Of a DNA stretch of 64,000 nt, positions 7,537-16,337 are shown piece after piece. The stretch is from positions 62,001 to 126,000 of the forward strand of contig NZ_OKQO01000005.1 in NCBI RefSeq assembly GCF_900289145.1, written 5' to 3'. This DNA comes from Neobittarella massiliensis (ex Bilen et al. 2018) (GTDB lineage: Bacteria; Bacillota; Clostridia; Oscillospirales; Ruminococcaceae). The notes beneath the pieces were generated by a model. It saw only the letters and a list, made by a program, of their open reading frames with translations. It had not been told where the DNA came from and ran no database searches. The position numbers were made by a program, and so were the translations under genes. Each line of letters opens with the position of its first letter. Position 1 is the first letter of the stretch.

Positions 7537-10113
7537 CTATAGGTTCTCGTCTTTCAGCGCGTCGACCAGGTTGGCTCTGCGCATCTTGCCGGTGGCGTAT
7601 AGCATCGTGCTGCCCACCAGCAAAAACACGCCGGCGGCCGCTCCCAGGTATGCCGTCCAGGGGAGCATAAAGCCAAAATCAAAGTTGCGCTCCAGTGCCT
7701 TGTACATGCCCAGGGCCACCAGCACCGCCATGGGCATCCCGTAGGCCAGCGCCTTGACACCGTAAAACAGGCTCTCACAGCGGACCATTTTGGTAAGTCC
7801 TCTGGGCGTCATGCCCACCGAGCGCAGCATGGCAAACTCTCTGGCCCGCAGCGCCACCCCGGTAGAGATGGTATTAAAGATGTTGGCCGCGCACACCAGC
7901 GTGATCAGGGCGATAAAGCCGTAGATAAACACCGATAAGATCCCCATCACCTGGCGGTTTTGCTCGCCGTAGTCCGATATGTTCATCACCCGCATCGCAC
8001 CGGTCTTGGCCGCGGGCATCTGCATAATCTGGTTATACACCTGCACCGGGTTCACCGCGCGAACAGTCATCTGCGTGCCCAGGTCCACCTCGGGCAGAGC
8101 GGCGGCTATCTGGCGCACCGTCTCCTCGCTGGTCACCACGTACAGGTCGGTCAGCACCTCCTCATACCCGGCCATCACTTCGGTCTTTTCGCTGCTCTCT
8201 CCCACCAGCATCAGCGGGGTGCTGGCGCTGTCTGCCCCGCTCTCGCGGTGCAGGTACAGCACCGTGCCCGCCGGGTCTTTTAACTGCCGCACCGCCGTAA
8301 AGTTGTGCTCCTGCTTTAAGTTGAGCGGCGCTATCGCAATGCCGCTGCCGGTCTCGAGCGCGCCCCTGCCAATGCCCGCGCGCCGGCAGTAGTCCCGCAG
8401 CTGGTCCTCGGGCAGGCCGAACACCTGTATGTTAGGGCAGCTGGCGGTGCTGCCCTTAGGGGCGTATTTTTTAAAGTCGGGGTGTAGCTGGCTCTCATCC
8501 AGCTGTGTCCACAGCGCACCCTGCAGCACCGTGTAGCGGTCGATGCGGTCGGCGCCCTCTACCTGCTCTACCGCCGCGGCGAGCTGCTCCTGTTCCTCAT
8601 CGGTGCCGCTGATATTCACCAGCAGGTCGTACTGTACCTGGTCCTGGGTCATCGCAAAGGCAGTCTGCATGTAATCGGTAAAGGTGGCAGCAGTCAAAAA
8701 CAGCACCACGCTCACCACCAGCGACAGCAGCGTGGCCCGGTAGCGGTTTTTGCTGCGTTTCATATTTTTCAGTCCCAGCTCGGCCTCAAAGCCAAACAGC
8801 TTGCCGGTCAGGCGGCTGGTCTTTACCTGCCTGGCCCGCAGCTTTTGCTCCCCGTTTCCGCGAATGGCGTCGATCGGCCCCATCTTCGAGGCCCGGCGCG
8901 CCGGCACCCAGGCCGAGATAAACAGCACCAGCGCCGAAAACAGCGCTGCGAACACCGCCACCCATGGGTTCATCACCACCTGCATGGCCGGCCCATCGCC
9001 CATCAGGCTGTCGAGCATGGGGCCCACCGCCAGAAAAGTCACCCTGATACCCAGCCAGCCAAACAGAATGCCCAGCGGTATCGCCGCCGCGCCGATGACC
9101 GACGCCTCAAAAAATACGCTGGCCCGCTTTTGCTGGCGGGTGGCTCCCACGCTGGCCAGCATCCCCAAGGTGCGGCTGCGCTCCGACAGCGAGATGGCAA
9201 AGGCGTTGTAGATCAGGCTCACCGAGCCGATGAGGATGACCAGGCACAGCGTCACGACGGTGGTCGTCAACGTGGTCATCAGGTAGGTGTCCTCCATCAC
9301 CCCGCTGTACATCAGCAGCGACGAGTTAAAACTCACCGCGCACGAGAGCTGCTCGGCGATGCGCGCACCGTCGCGAAACAGCTGGCGGCTCAGGTGGCTG
9401 TTCTCCACCCGTATATCCACCGTGGCGTCGGCCGGCAGCGCCGCGAGGTCCAATCCGCTTATGCCGGTATAGCCGTACATCCAGCTGGTCTCCATATTGG
9501 TGCGCATCGCGGCGATGCCCACCACTGTAAATGTCTGCTCCCCTGCCGGTTCCCACAATGTCTCCTCGTCCTGGGCGTCCTGCTGGGTCACGTAGCGACG
9601 CCCCTCGCTGCCGTCCTCCTGGGTGTAGGGCACATACAGCGCCCCCACCGTCAGCGTCACCCTGTCTCCCACCTTCCACTCGTAGCCCGAGGTGTCTAAA
9701 AAGTCCTGCGACACCACCAGCTCATCTGTGCGCTCGGGGGCGCGGCCCTGGGTCATCCGCAGCGGCAGATGTTTTAAGCTGCCCGGTGCGTACCGGCCCA
9801 CACACAGGTACTGCCGGGGGTCTTTGCTCTCGGGCAGCTGGGCATATTGGCCCTGGTAGCTCAGGCTGTAGCTTGCGGTATTTTCGTCTTCGGTGATAAC
9901 AGCGGCCTCTTTTACCGGTACCCGCTCATAAGCCGTGTGCCACAGCCCTATGTTCTGAACGGTATTTTTCTGCATCTTGTCTAAAAACGACAGCGCGATA
10001 ATGGCCACCGCCGTGACCATCGTCACCGATACGATGGTCCCCAGCACCGTCACCAAGGTGCGTTTTTTATTCTGGGCCATGTGCCGCAGCGTCAATCTCT
10101 GTATCACGTTCAC
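7537..10113 (-). CDS. ABC transporter permease, two FtsX domains
   Basis: 858-residue inner-membrane subunit of a MacB/LolE-like ABC system. An N-terminal helix (about 20-45) is followed by a large extracytoplasmic region, then three helices (about 285-420) of the first FtsX domain. A fourth helix and a second external region follow, and a C-terminal FtsX domain runs to the end. Such transporters move or sense lipids, peptides or antibiotics rather than importing solutes. The start is GTG at 10113 and overlaps the ATPase stop by 4 bp. The two-component genes upstream suggest a peptide-antibiotic or envelope-stress detoxification module; substrate unknown. Confidence 0.9.
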   Translation of the reverse strand: MNVIQRLTLRHMAQNKKRTLVTVLGTIVSVTMVTAVAIIALSFLDKMQKNTVQNIGLWHTAYERVPVKEAAVITEDENTASYSLSYQGQYAQLPESKDPRQYLCVGRYAPGSLKHLPLRMTQGRAPERTDELVVSQDFLDTSGYEWKVGDRVTLTVGALYVPYTQEDGSEGRRYVTQQDAQDEETLWEPAGEQTFTVVGIAAMRTNMETSWMYGYTGISGLDLAALPADATVDIRVENSHLSRQLFRDGARIAEQLSCAVSFNSSLLMYSGVMEDTYLMTTLTTTVVTLCLVILIGSVSLIYNAFAISLSERSRTLGMLASVGATRQQKRASVFFEASVIGAAAIPLGILFGWLGIRVTFLAVGPMLDSLMGDGPAMQVVMNPWVAVFAALFSALVLFISAWVPARRASKMGPIDAIRGNGEQKLRARQVKTSRLTGKLFGFEAELGLKNMKRSKNRYRATLLSLVVSVVLFLTAATFTDYMQTAFAMTQDQVQYDLLVNISGTDEEQEQLAAAVEQVEGADRIDRYTVLQGALWTQLDESQLHPDFKKYAPKGSTASCPNIQVFGLPEDQLRDYCRRAGIGRGALETGSGIAIAPLNLKQEHNFTAVRQLKDPAGTVLYLHRESGADSASTPLMLVGESSEKTEVMAGYEEVLTDLYVVTSEETVRQIAAALPEVDLGTQMTVRAVNPVQVYNQIMQMPAAKTGAMRVMNISDYGEQNRQVMGILSVFIYGFIALITLVCAANIFNTISTGVALRAREFAMLRSVGMTPRGLTKMVRCESLFYGVKALAYGMPMAVLVALGMYKALERNFDFGFMLPWTAYLGAAAGVFLLVGSTMLYATGKMRRANLVDALKDENL

Positions 10114-10793
10114 CGCCGGATCACCTCGTCTCTGGCGATCTGGCCGTCCTCGATGGCGATGATGCGGTCAGCCTGCAGTGCGATCGACTCGTCGTGGGTG
10201 ATGACGATGAGCGTCTGCCCGTTTTCCCGGTGAAAAGTCTGTAGCAGCTGCAGGATCTGGGCGCTGTTTTTCGAGTCCAGGTTGCCGGTGGGCTCGTCGG
10301 CCAGCACCAGCGCCGGGCTGGCCATCAGCGCCCGGCCAATGCTCACCCGCTGCTGTTGCCCGCCCGACAGCTGGCCCGGCAAATGCTTCATGCGCTCGCG
10401 CAGTCCCAGCGTCTCGCTCAGCTGGCACATGCGCCCCTCGTCTACCCGGCGTCCGTCCAACAGCAGCGGCAGGGCCATGTTCTCCTTTACCGTCAGTACC
10501 GGTATCAGGTTGTAAAACTGGTAGATCAGCCCGATCTGCCGCCTTCTAAAAATGGCCAAGGCGCTCTCGTCGAGCTGGTACAGGTCGGTCCCGTCGATCA
10601 CCACCCGGCCCGACGTGGGGCGGTCCACCCCGCCCAAAATGTGCAGCAGCGTGCTCTTACCTGAGCCCGACGGCCCCACGATGGCCACGAACTCGCCCCG
10701 CTGCACCGAGAAAGATACCCCCTTGAGCGCATCTACCCGGGCCTCCCCCGCACCGTATCGCTTGCACAGATCGTTTACCTGCAATAGCTGCAT
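10110..10793 (-). CDS. ABC transporter ATP-binding protein (MacB/LolD-like)
   Basis: Cytoplasmic ATPase of 227 residues that powers the adjacent FtsX permease. Walker A GPSGSGKS (40-47), Q-loop YQFYNL, signature LSGGQQQR, Walker [13 protein letters not shown] and H-loop ITHDE are all present. The ATG at 10793 is 8 nt after AGGAGG; the in-frame extension to 10859 is not needed. The palindrome at 10893-10910 precedes it and is shared with the regulator gene. Probably transcribed as ATPase then permease. Confidence 0.93.
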   Translation of the reverse strand: MQLLQVNDLCKRYGAGEARVDALKGVSFSVQRGEFVAIVGPSGSGKSTLLHILGGVDRPTSGRVVIDGTDLYQLDESALAIFRRRQIGLIYQFYNLIPVLTVKENMALPLLLDGRRVDEGRMCQLSETLGLRERMKHLPGQLSGGQQQRVSIGRALMASPALVLADEPTGNLDSKNSAQILQLLQTFHRENGQTLIVITHDESIALQADRIIAIEDGQIARDEVIRR

Positions 10794-10892
10794 TTTTGTT
10801 CCCTCCTGTGTCCGGGTGGGCGTCTGGCTCGGCGCCCCTCTCCCGTCTATGCCCATCATACGGTCTGCACATGACGCTGCCGTGACCGGCGG

Positions 10893-10910
10893 GGTGACAG
10901 TTTCGTCACC
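10893..10910. promoter_or_regulatory. Palindromic operator before the ABC genes
   Basis: GGTGAC-N6-GTCACC, the same 6+6 palindrome as at 12665-12682. It is 33 bp upstream of a possible -10 (TATGAT on the minus strand, 10855-10860). Probable binding site of the response regulator encoded at 11928-12611. Confidence 0.65.
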
Positions 10911-10927
10911 TGCCAGCCGATCTCCCT

Positions 10928-11926
10928 CTACACCACCTGCTTATACAGCTTTACGGTAAATACCGCACCGCTCTCCCAGTTGCCGGCTGTCACGTCGGCG
11001 TTCTGGCTCTGCAAAATGGCTTTGGCCATCGCCAGGCCGATCCCCACGCTCTCCGGTCCGGCCCCTTGACCCTTGTAAAACCGCTCAAAGAGGCGCCCCA
11101 GGTCCGCCTGATCGATGCCCGGCCCGGTATCGCGGATATACAGGGCGATGTGCAGCGGGTTCTCCCGGCACGAAAGCGCCACCGTCCCCCCTGCCGGTGT
11201 GTGCTCAATGCAGTTTTTTACAATGTTGCCCACCGCCTCGGCCGTCCAGGACAGGTCGCCCCGCCAGTGCAGCTGGGGCGGGCAGTCCAGCTGTAACTGC
11301 ACCCCCGCCAGCTCTGCCGGTATGCGCAGCGGCGTCAGCGACCGCTGTAACAGCGCGCACAGGGCCATGTCCTCTTTTTTAAAGTCCACCGCCGCCGCGT
11401 CGATGCGCGCCAGCCGCAGCAGCGCGCTCACCAGCCACTGGATGCGCCCCAGCTGCTCGGTGGTGCTGTGCAAAAACGTCTCCCGGCGCTCCTGTGGCAG
11501 GTCCGGCTCGGCCAGCAGGTCGGTCATCACAAACAGGCTGGTCAGCGGTGTTTTCAGCTGGTGCGAGATATTTTGCAGCGCCTCGGCCAAATAGGCTTTA
11601 TCCGCCCCCAACTGCCGCGTCTGGCGCTTGAGTATGCTCACGATCTTGTAGATGTCGTTTTTCAGCAGACTCAGTTCTCCCTCGCGGTTGTCGCGGATAT
11701 CCAGCGGCTCGCCGCCGGCGTATACCGCCGCCAAATAGTCGCACAGCGCTGCGATCTGCCGGTAGCGGTAGCGGGTAAAAAGCGCGTATAGGCCCCCCAG
11801 CACCAGGCAGCCGGCGCCGCACCACAGCCCCGGCAGCCCCCAGCGCCAGCAGCCCCCGGCACAGCTGACCGCCGTTACCGCCAGCCAGCTCCCAAACAGC
11901 AGTCTTATCTCCCGGTTGCGCAGCAT
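10928..11926 (-). CDS. Sensor histidine kinase, short membrane sensor
   Basis: 332-residue kinase with two close transmembrane helices (about 8-24 and 32-51) and almost no extracellular loop, as in intramembrane-sensing kinases that take their signal from an ABC transporter. The HAMP-like linker is followed by the phospho-acceptor H122 in NISHQLKTPLTS. N-box NIVKNCIEH, DTGPGID, FERFYKG and GIGLAMAK follow. The ATG at 11926 overlaps the regulator region (stop TGA, then ATG after 2 nt) and uses AGGAG inside the regulator's end. It should phosphorylate the regulator encoded upstream. Confidence 0.92.
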   Translation of the reverse strand: MLRNREIRLLFGSWLAVTAVSCAGGCWRWGLPGLWCGAGCLVLGGLYALFTRYRYRQIAALCDYLAAVYAGGEPLDIRDNREGELSLLKNDIYKIVSILKRQTRQLGADKAYLAEALQNISHQLKTPLTSLFVMTDLLAEPDLPQERRETFLHSTTEQLGRIQWLVSALLRLARIDAAAVDFKKEDMALCALLQRSLTPLRIPAELAGVQLQLDCPPQLHWRGDLSWTAEAVGNIVKNCIEHTPAGGTVALSCRENPLHIALYIRDTGPGIDQADLGRLFERFYKGQGAGPESVGIGLAMAKAILQSQNADVTAGNWESGAVFTVKLYKQVV

Positions 11927-11927
11927 C

Positions 11928-12611
11928 TCATCTCTCCTCCATGCGGTATCCCAGCCCCCGCAGGGTGGTGATCCGGGCAGCATCCCCCGCCTCGGCCAGC
12001 TTTTCCCGCAGCCGCTTGATGTAGACCGTCAGCGTGTTGTCCCCCACAAAGTCGCCGTCTATGTCCCAGATCCCCTCTAATAGCTGGTTGCGGGTCAGCA
12101 CCTGGCCGGGGTGGGCGGCAAAGGTCAGCAGCAGTCGGTACTCCACCGCCGTCAGCGCCACCTCCTGCGCCCCCACCTGTACGGCCGCCCGCCGGGGGTA
12201 GATGCACAGCCTGCCAAAGCGCAGCACCTCCTGCTCGTCCTGTGCGCGCTGGGTCCGTCTCAGCACCGAGCGGATGCGGCTGAGCAGCTCCCGCAGCCGA
12301 AACGGCTTGGTGATGTAGTCGTCGCCCCCCATGTCCAGGCCCATCACCACGCTCAGCTCATCGTCGCTGGCGGTCAAAAACACCACCGGCACGTCGCTCT
12401 TTTTCCGCGCGGCGCGGCAGATGTCGTACCCGCTGCCGTCGGGCAGCATCACGTCTAACAGCAGCAGATCAAACTGCCGGCCGTCAAGCAGTTCTCTTGC
12501 CGCAGCACAGCAGTCGGCCGCCACCACCTGGTAGCCCTCGCTGGTCAGCGCATACAAAAGCCCCTGCATAATGGTCTTGTCGTCCTCTAAAAGCAGTATC
12601 TGCTCGGCCAT
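11928..12611 (-). CDS. OmpR-family response regulator
   Basis: 227-residue DNA-binding regulator. Receiver domain (1-118) with acidic pocket E9/D10/D11, phospho-accepting D53 in LLLDVMLPDGS, T80 and K102 in TKPF. A winged-helix domain ends in TVYIKRLREKL and TLRGLGYRM. The ATG is 7 nt after AGGAGG. A TATAAT lies at 12639-12644 and the palindrome GGTGAC-N6-GTCACC 20 bp further upstream. The same palindrome precedes the ABC operon, which suggests autoregulation plus control of the transporter. Confidence 0.93.
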   Translation of the reverse strand: MAEQILLLEDDKTIMQGLLYALTSEGYQVVAADCCAAARELLDGRQFDLLLLDVMLPDGSGYDICRAARKKSDVPVVFLTASDDELSVVMGLDMGGDDYITKPFRLRELLSRIRSVLRRTQRAQDEQEVLRFGRLCIYPRRAAVQVGAQEVALTAVEYRLLLTFAAHPGQVLTRNQLLEGIWDIDGDFVGDNTLTVYIKRLREKLAEAGDAARITTLRGLGYRMEER

Positions 12612-12664
12612 GGTCGCCCCTCCTCTTTGCTCTCCTCCATTATAGCTATTTTTGCCCGCAGCGG

Positions 12665-12682
12665 GGTGACAAAATCGTCACC
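12665..12682. promoter_or_regulatory. Palindromic operator before the two-component genes
   Basis: GGTGAC-N6-GTCACC at the -35 position of the regulator promoter (minus-strand TATAAT at 12639-12644). It is nearly identical, including flanks GGGG and CTG, to the site at 10893-10910. Confidence 0.65.
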
Positions 12683-12784
12683 TGTCCCGCCTGGCCTCCG
12701 CTGTATCAAAAGCAGTTGCTAACCGGCCCTCAAACTTCACATCGGTGGCGCGCCCGCCTTGCGCCGGCGCTGCATGCCCGGCGT

Positions 12785-13455
12785 TTTTTGATGAGTATGC
12801 CCCCCGCAGGGCCTGCGACCCTGCATGCGCTACAATAAAAAATAGCCGCTCGGCGGCTTGCCGCGGCTGGCGCCGCTCTCTGTATGGGGCCAAGCCCCCA
12901 TACCAGATATTTTTTGAATACGCCGGTTGCTGGCTGCCGCCAGCCGTGCTGTCGCACCCAAGATCTGGCGATTTTGGACCGGTTATTATAAAAAATAGCC
13001 GCTCGGCGGCTTATCGCGGCTGACGCCGCTCTCTGTATGGGGTCAAGCCCCCATACCAGATATTTTTTGAATACGCCGGTTGCTGGCTGCCGCCAGTCGT
13101 GCTGCCACACCCAAGATCTGGCGATTTTGGACCGGCTATTATAAAAATAGCTGCTCGACGGCTTACCGCGGCTGGCGCCGCTCTCTGTATGGGGTCAAGC
13201 CCCCATACCAGATATTTTTTGAATACGCCGGTTGCTGGCTGCCGCCAGCCGTACTGTCGCACCCAAGATCTGACGATTTTGGACCGGCTATTATAAAAAA
13301 TAGCCGGTCGGCGGCTTACCGCGGCTGGCGCCGCTCTCTGTGGGGCCAGACCCCCACAGAATATTTTTTGACGAACGCGCACACCGGCTACCGCCGGCGG
13401 TACTACGCACCCGCAGGGCCTGCATCCCTGCACGCGCTACAATAAAAAATGGCCG
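12785..13455. repeat. About 153-bp tandem repeats, four units plus flanking partial copies
   Basis: The block starting AAAAATAGCC recurs at 12838, 12991, 13143 (with changes) and 13296, so the period is 152-153 bp. Each unit holds GC-rich inverted repeats, including TATGGGG paired with CCCCATA (12883-12902 in unit 1) and a GGCTGCCGCCAGCC element, then ATATTTTTTGAATACGCCGG. Both flanks carry a related CCCGCAGGGCCTGC segment followed by ATGCGCTACAAT or ACGCGCTACAAT. A more decayed relative spans about 13560-13740. The period is divisible by three, which creates repetitive open frames on both strands; I do not regard these as genes. Confidence 0.85.
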
Positions 13456-13878
13456 CAGGCCGCTCTTTCGGCTATGTGGTCAGTCCTCTGTCCACCGCTG
13501 TAAAGGTCAAAATTTTAATTGCCGGGCAGCACAAGACAGCGGCCGCCTTTCATTTCTGTGTAAGGCCCCTCGCCCCATACAGTACACGAGCCGAAAACGC
13601 CGGCAAAACACCGGCAGCAGGCGGTCGTCTGCTGCGCGCTCCACCCCAAATCTGCGATTTTTTGCCGGCAGTTATAAAAAACAGCCGCCAAATACCCCTC
13701 AGTGGGGCTGCCGGCATCAAAAAGGCGGCCAAATCCATCTAAAATGTGTGGTTCGTTCACAAATTAGCAATTGAACATAACTGGCATTTGTTGTAGTATA
13801 ATAATACTGATTTTTCGTATCCCGCCGCCGGCCGCGTACATCTGCAGCTGTGTCCGGCGGGCCGCTCTTCTGGGGGAC

Positions 13879-14757
13879 ATGCCTTTGTTTGGCTACGTAA
13901 AGCCGTTTAAGCCCGATCTACGCGTCTGCGAGTTCGATACCTATAAGGCCGTCTACTGTGGCCTGTGTCACCAGCTGGGAAGCAGTTTTGGCCCCTTTTC
14001 CAAACTGACTCTCAGCTATGATTTTGCGTTTCTCTCGCTGTTACAAATGGCTCTCGATCCCGCCGATCCCCAGTTCTCCAAGTGCCGCTGCATGGCCAAT
14101 CCCCTCAAAAAAAAGGTCTGCTGCACCGAGAATGCGGCCCAGCGCTTTTCTGCCGGCTGCGCCATGATCATGGCCTATTATAAAATAAAAGACGATCTGC
14201 GCGACCACGGTATGGGCCGCAAGCTGCGGGCGGTGCTCTGTTACCCGTTCATGGCAAGAGCCCGCAAAAAAGCCAGTCGCACCTTTCCCCAGGTCGACGC
14301 GGTCATGGCTGCCGCCACCCGCGCCCAACAGCAGCTCGAAGACCAGCACTGCGCCAGCATCGACCGCGCCGCCGACCCCACCGCCACCTTTTTGCAGCAG
14401 GTCTTTGCCCAGATGGCCCAGAGCGACGCCCAGCGCCGCATATTGGGCCGTATGGGCTACCTGCTGGGCCGCTGGATCTATCTCATCGACGCGTTCGACG
14501 ATCTCGAGAGCGACCTGCAGCGGGGCGACTACAACCCGCTGGCGCTGCAGTTTGGGCTGCAAAAAGGTCAGCCTGTCGACTGGCAGACCATCGGCGCCAG
14601 CATCACCGAGATCTGTAATCTCACCGTCGGGCAGCTGGCTGCCAGCTACCAACTGCTCGACCTGTACCACTACCAGAGTATCCTAGACAACATTATATAC
14701 CTGGGCTTTAAACACACCCAGGGCCTTATCCTAGACAAGTATAAAGGGGAAAACTAG
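13879..14757 (+). CDS. DUF5685 family protein
   Basis: 292-residue cytoplasmic protein of unknown function. It begins MPLFGYVKPFKPDLRVCEFD and continues with cysteine motifs VYCGLCHQLG, CRCMAN and VCCTENA, which suggest metal or redox chemistry. It then turns into a helical region ending in YQSILDNIIYLGFKHTQG, a terpenoid-synthase-like helical pattern with DDLESD. The start is ATG at 13879, after GGGGGAC; the longer frame from 13771 begins in the repeat-rich intergenic region and has no ribosome site. Its stop codon abuts the ATG of the J-protein gene, so the two are one operon and probably act together. Confidence 0.85.
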   Translation: MPLFGYVKPFKPDLRVCEFDTYKAVYCGLCHQLGSSFGPFSKLTLSYDFAFLSLLQMALDPADPQFSKCRCMANPLKKKVCCTENAAQRFSAGCAMIMAYYKIKDDLRDHGMGRKLRAVLCYPFMARARKKASRTFPQVDAVMAAATRAQQQLEDQHCASIDRAADPTATFLQQVFAQMAQSDAQRRILGRMGYLLGRWIYLIDAFDDLESDLQRGDYNPLALQFGLQKGQPVDWQTIGASITEICNLTVGQLAASYQLLDLYHYQSILDNIIYLGFKHTQGLILDKYKGEN

Positions 14758-15414
14758 ATGGATCCGTACAGAGTACTGGGCGTCTCCCGCGACGCCACCG
14801 ACGAAGAGGTCAAGGCCGCCTACCGCAAACTGGCCGCCAAATACCACCCCGACAATTACCAGAACAACCCGCTCGAGGACCTGGCCGCCGAAAAGATGAA
14901 AGAGATCAATGCCGCCTACGACGAGATCGTCACCTCCCGTAAACGCGGCGGTTCCACCGGCCGGGCCGGTTCCGGCACCGGCTCCGCCGGTGGCTACAGT
15001 TATTCTGGCGCTGGCGCCGGTGCCGGGGGCGGCTCTACCCAGTACGCCGATGTGCGCCGGCTCATCCAGTCCGGCCGCATCGTCGAGGCCGAGGAGGTGC
15101 TCGACGGGGTGCCCACCGGCTCCCGCAGCGCCGAGTGGTATTTTCTCAAGGGGGTCATCTACTCCCAGCACGGCTGGCTCGAGGAGGCCATGCGCCACTT
15201 TAACCAGGCCCGGGTCATGGACCCGCAAAACCCCGAGTATCAAAACGCCGTCAATCAGATGAACGCCCAGCGCCGGGGCAACATGGCCGGCAACCCCTAC
15301 GGCGGCTATAACACCCAACCGGCAGGCTGTTCCGGCTGCGATATGTGCAGCTCGCTCATCTGCGCCGACTGCTGCTGTGAATGTATGGGCGGCGACCTGA
15401 TATCCTGCTGCTAG
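14758..15414 (+). CDS. J-domain protein with Cys-rich C-terminus
   Basis: 218-residue DnaJ-like co-chaperone. The J domain (1-60) carries the HPD motif at 30-32, needed to stimulate Hsp70 ATPase. A Gly/Ser-rich linker (about 64-98) and a TPR-like helical repeat (about 100-175) follow. The last 28 residues contain ten cysteines (CSGC, CDMC, CADCCCEC, SCC), which could bind metal or be a membrane or lipid anchor site. There is no DnaJ zinc domain, so it is a specialised J-protein. The gene follows the DUF5685 gene with TAG directly before its ATG. Confidence 0.88.
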   Translation: MDPYRVLGVSRDATDEEVKAAYRKLAAKYHPDNYQNNPLEDLAAEKMKEINAAYDEIVTSRKRGGSTGRAGSGTGSAGGYSYSGAGAGAGGGSTQYADVRRLIQSGRIVEAEEVLDGVPTGSRSAEWYFLKGVIYSQHGWLEEAMRHFNQARVMDPQNPEYQNAVNQMNAQRRGNMAGNPYGGYNTQPAGCSGCDMCSSLICADCCCECMGGDLISCC

Positions 15415-15709
15415 CTTTACCTCCGCCGATCTTCCATGGCAGGTAAAACTTCATTCTGTGGTATCGTCGGTGCGGGCATGGCCGTCAACTCCCACACATT
15501 TTATCTTCAGCGCCGCGGTACTTTTTCCGTGTGCATACCGCTGCGGCTGCCCGCCGCCCGGCACCGCCTGGCTATCGGCAAATACCGCCGCAAACCCCCT
15601 CGATGTTTTCCCGCCCCGGTCCCAAAGGCTATCTGGCGCTGCCGCCCCTCACCCGGCGTCGGCGCCTTTCTTTTCTCCGTACCCCATTTTTGCTAGGAGG
15701 TAACCCCAC

Positions 15710-16267
15710 ATGACACCACGCAGACAAAATAGAGCCAGCGCCCGGGTGGCGCTGGGCGGCAGCATGGGCGCGCTCAGTCTGCTGCTGCTGTTTCTCTCGG
15801 GGGTGTTCCCCTTTGCTACCTATGCGCTGCCCGCTGCCGCCGGGGTGGCCCTCATGCCGGTAGTGGTCGAGATCGGCTACCGCTGGGCGCTGGCCGTGTA
15901 CGGCGGTATCTCTATACTGGGGCTGCTCTTTGCCCCCGACAAAGAGGCCGCTCTGCTGTTCGTTTTTTTCCTCGGCTACTACCCCATCATCAAAGCGCGT
16001 ATCGAGCGCCTGTCCAGCCGCCTGCTGCAGTGGCTGTGCAAGCTGGGGCTGCTCAATGTCGCCATAGCCCTGGTCTACTTTATCATGGTGCGGCTTTTGG
16101 GCCTCACCGCCGTTATAGAGGAATTCGGCCAGATGGGTACCGGCCTCATCGCCGGCCTGTGGGTGTTGGCCAACGTCACCGGGGTGGTGTACGATATCGC
16201 GCTCACCCGAGTCATCTCCATGTACGTGCACTGGTTCCGCCCCCGCTTTCTCAAGCGCCTGGGTTGA
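15710..16267 (+). CDS. Polytopic membrane protein, unknown function
   Basis: 185 residues with a basic N-terminus and about five hydrophobic helices (near 14-32, 38-55, 58-75, 82-98, 110-132, 140-165). The C-terminus is basic. It has the size and helix pattern of small transporter S-components, but no family motif was recognised. ATG after AGGAGG at 9 nt. It is 295 bp after the J-protein gene, so it may be a separate or loosely linked unit, and it ends at a strong bidirectional terminator. The preceding gap contains no supportable gene. Confidence 0.75.
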   Translation: MTPRRQNRASARVALGGSMGALSLLLLFLSGVFPFATYALPAAAGVALMPVVVEIGYRWALAVYGGISILGLLFAPDKEAALLFVFFLGYYPIIKARIERLSSRLLQWLCKLGLLNVAIALVYFIMVRLLGLTAVIEEFGQMGTGLIAGLWVLANVTGVVYDIALTRVISMYVHWFRPRFLKRLG

Positions 16268-16280
16268 CCGTCTGCCAAGT

Positions 16281-16324
16281 CAATAAACGAGCCTCTCCCC
16301 ATGGCGGGAGAGGCTCGTTTATTG
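16281..16324. terminator. Bidirectional intrinsic terminator
   Basis: A long perfect stem, CAATAAACGAGCCTCTCCC pairing with GGGAGAGGCTCGTTTATTG, between convergent genes. Confidence 0.92.
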
Positions 16325-16337
16325 TGCCTTTATATTC

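Noticed and set aside
12730-13433. Minus-strand frames with a 51-residue repeat (RQPATGVFKKYLVWGL)
   Set aside because: They follow from the 153-bp repeat period being a multiple of three; the strand also shows other equally open frames, no ribosome site and no terminator.
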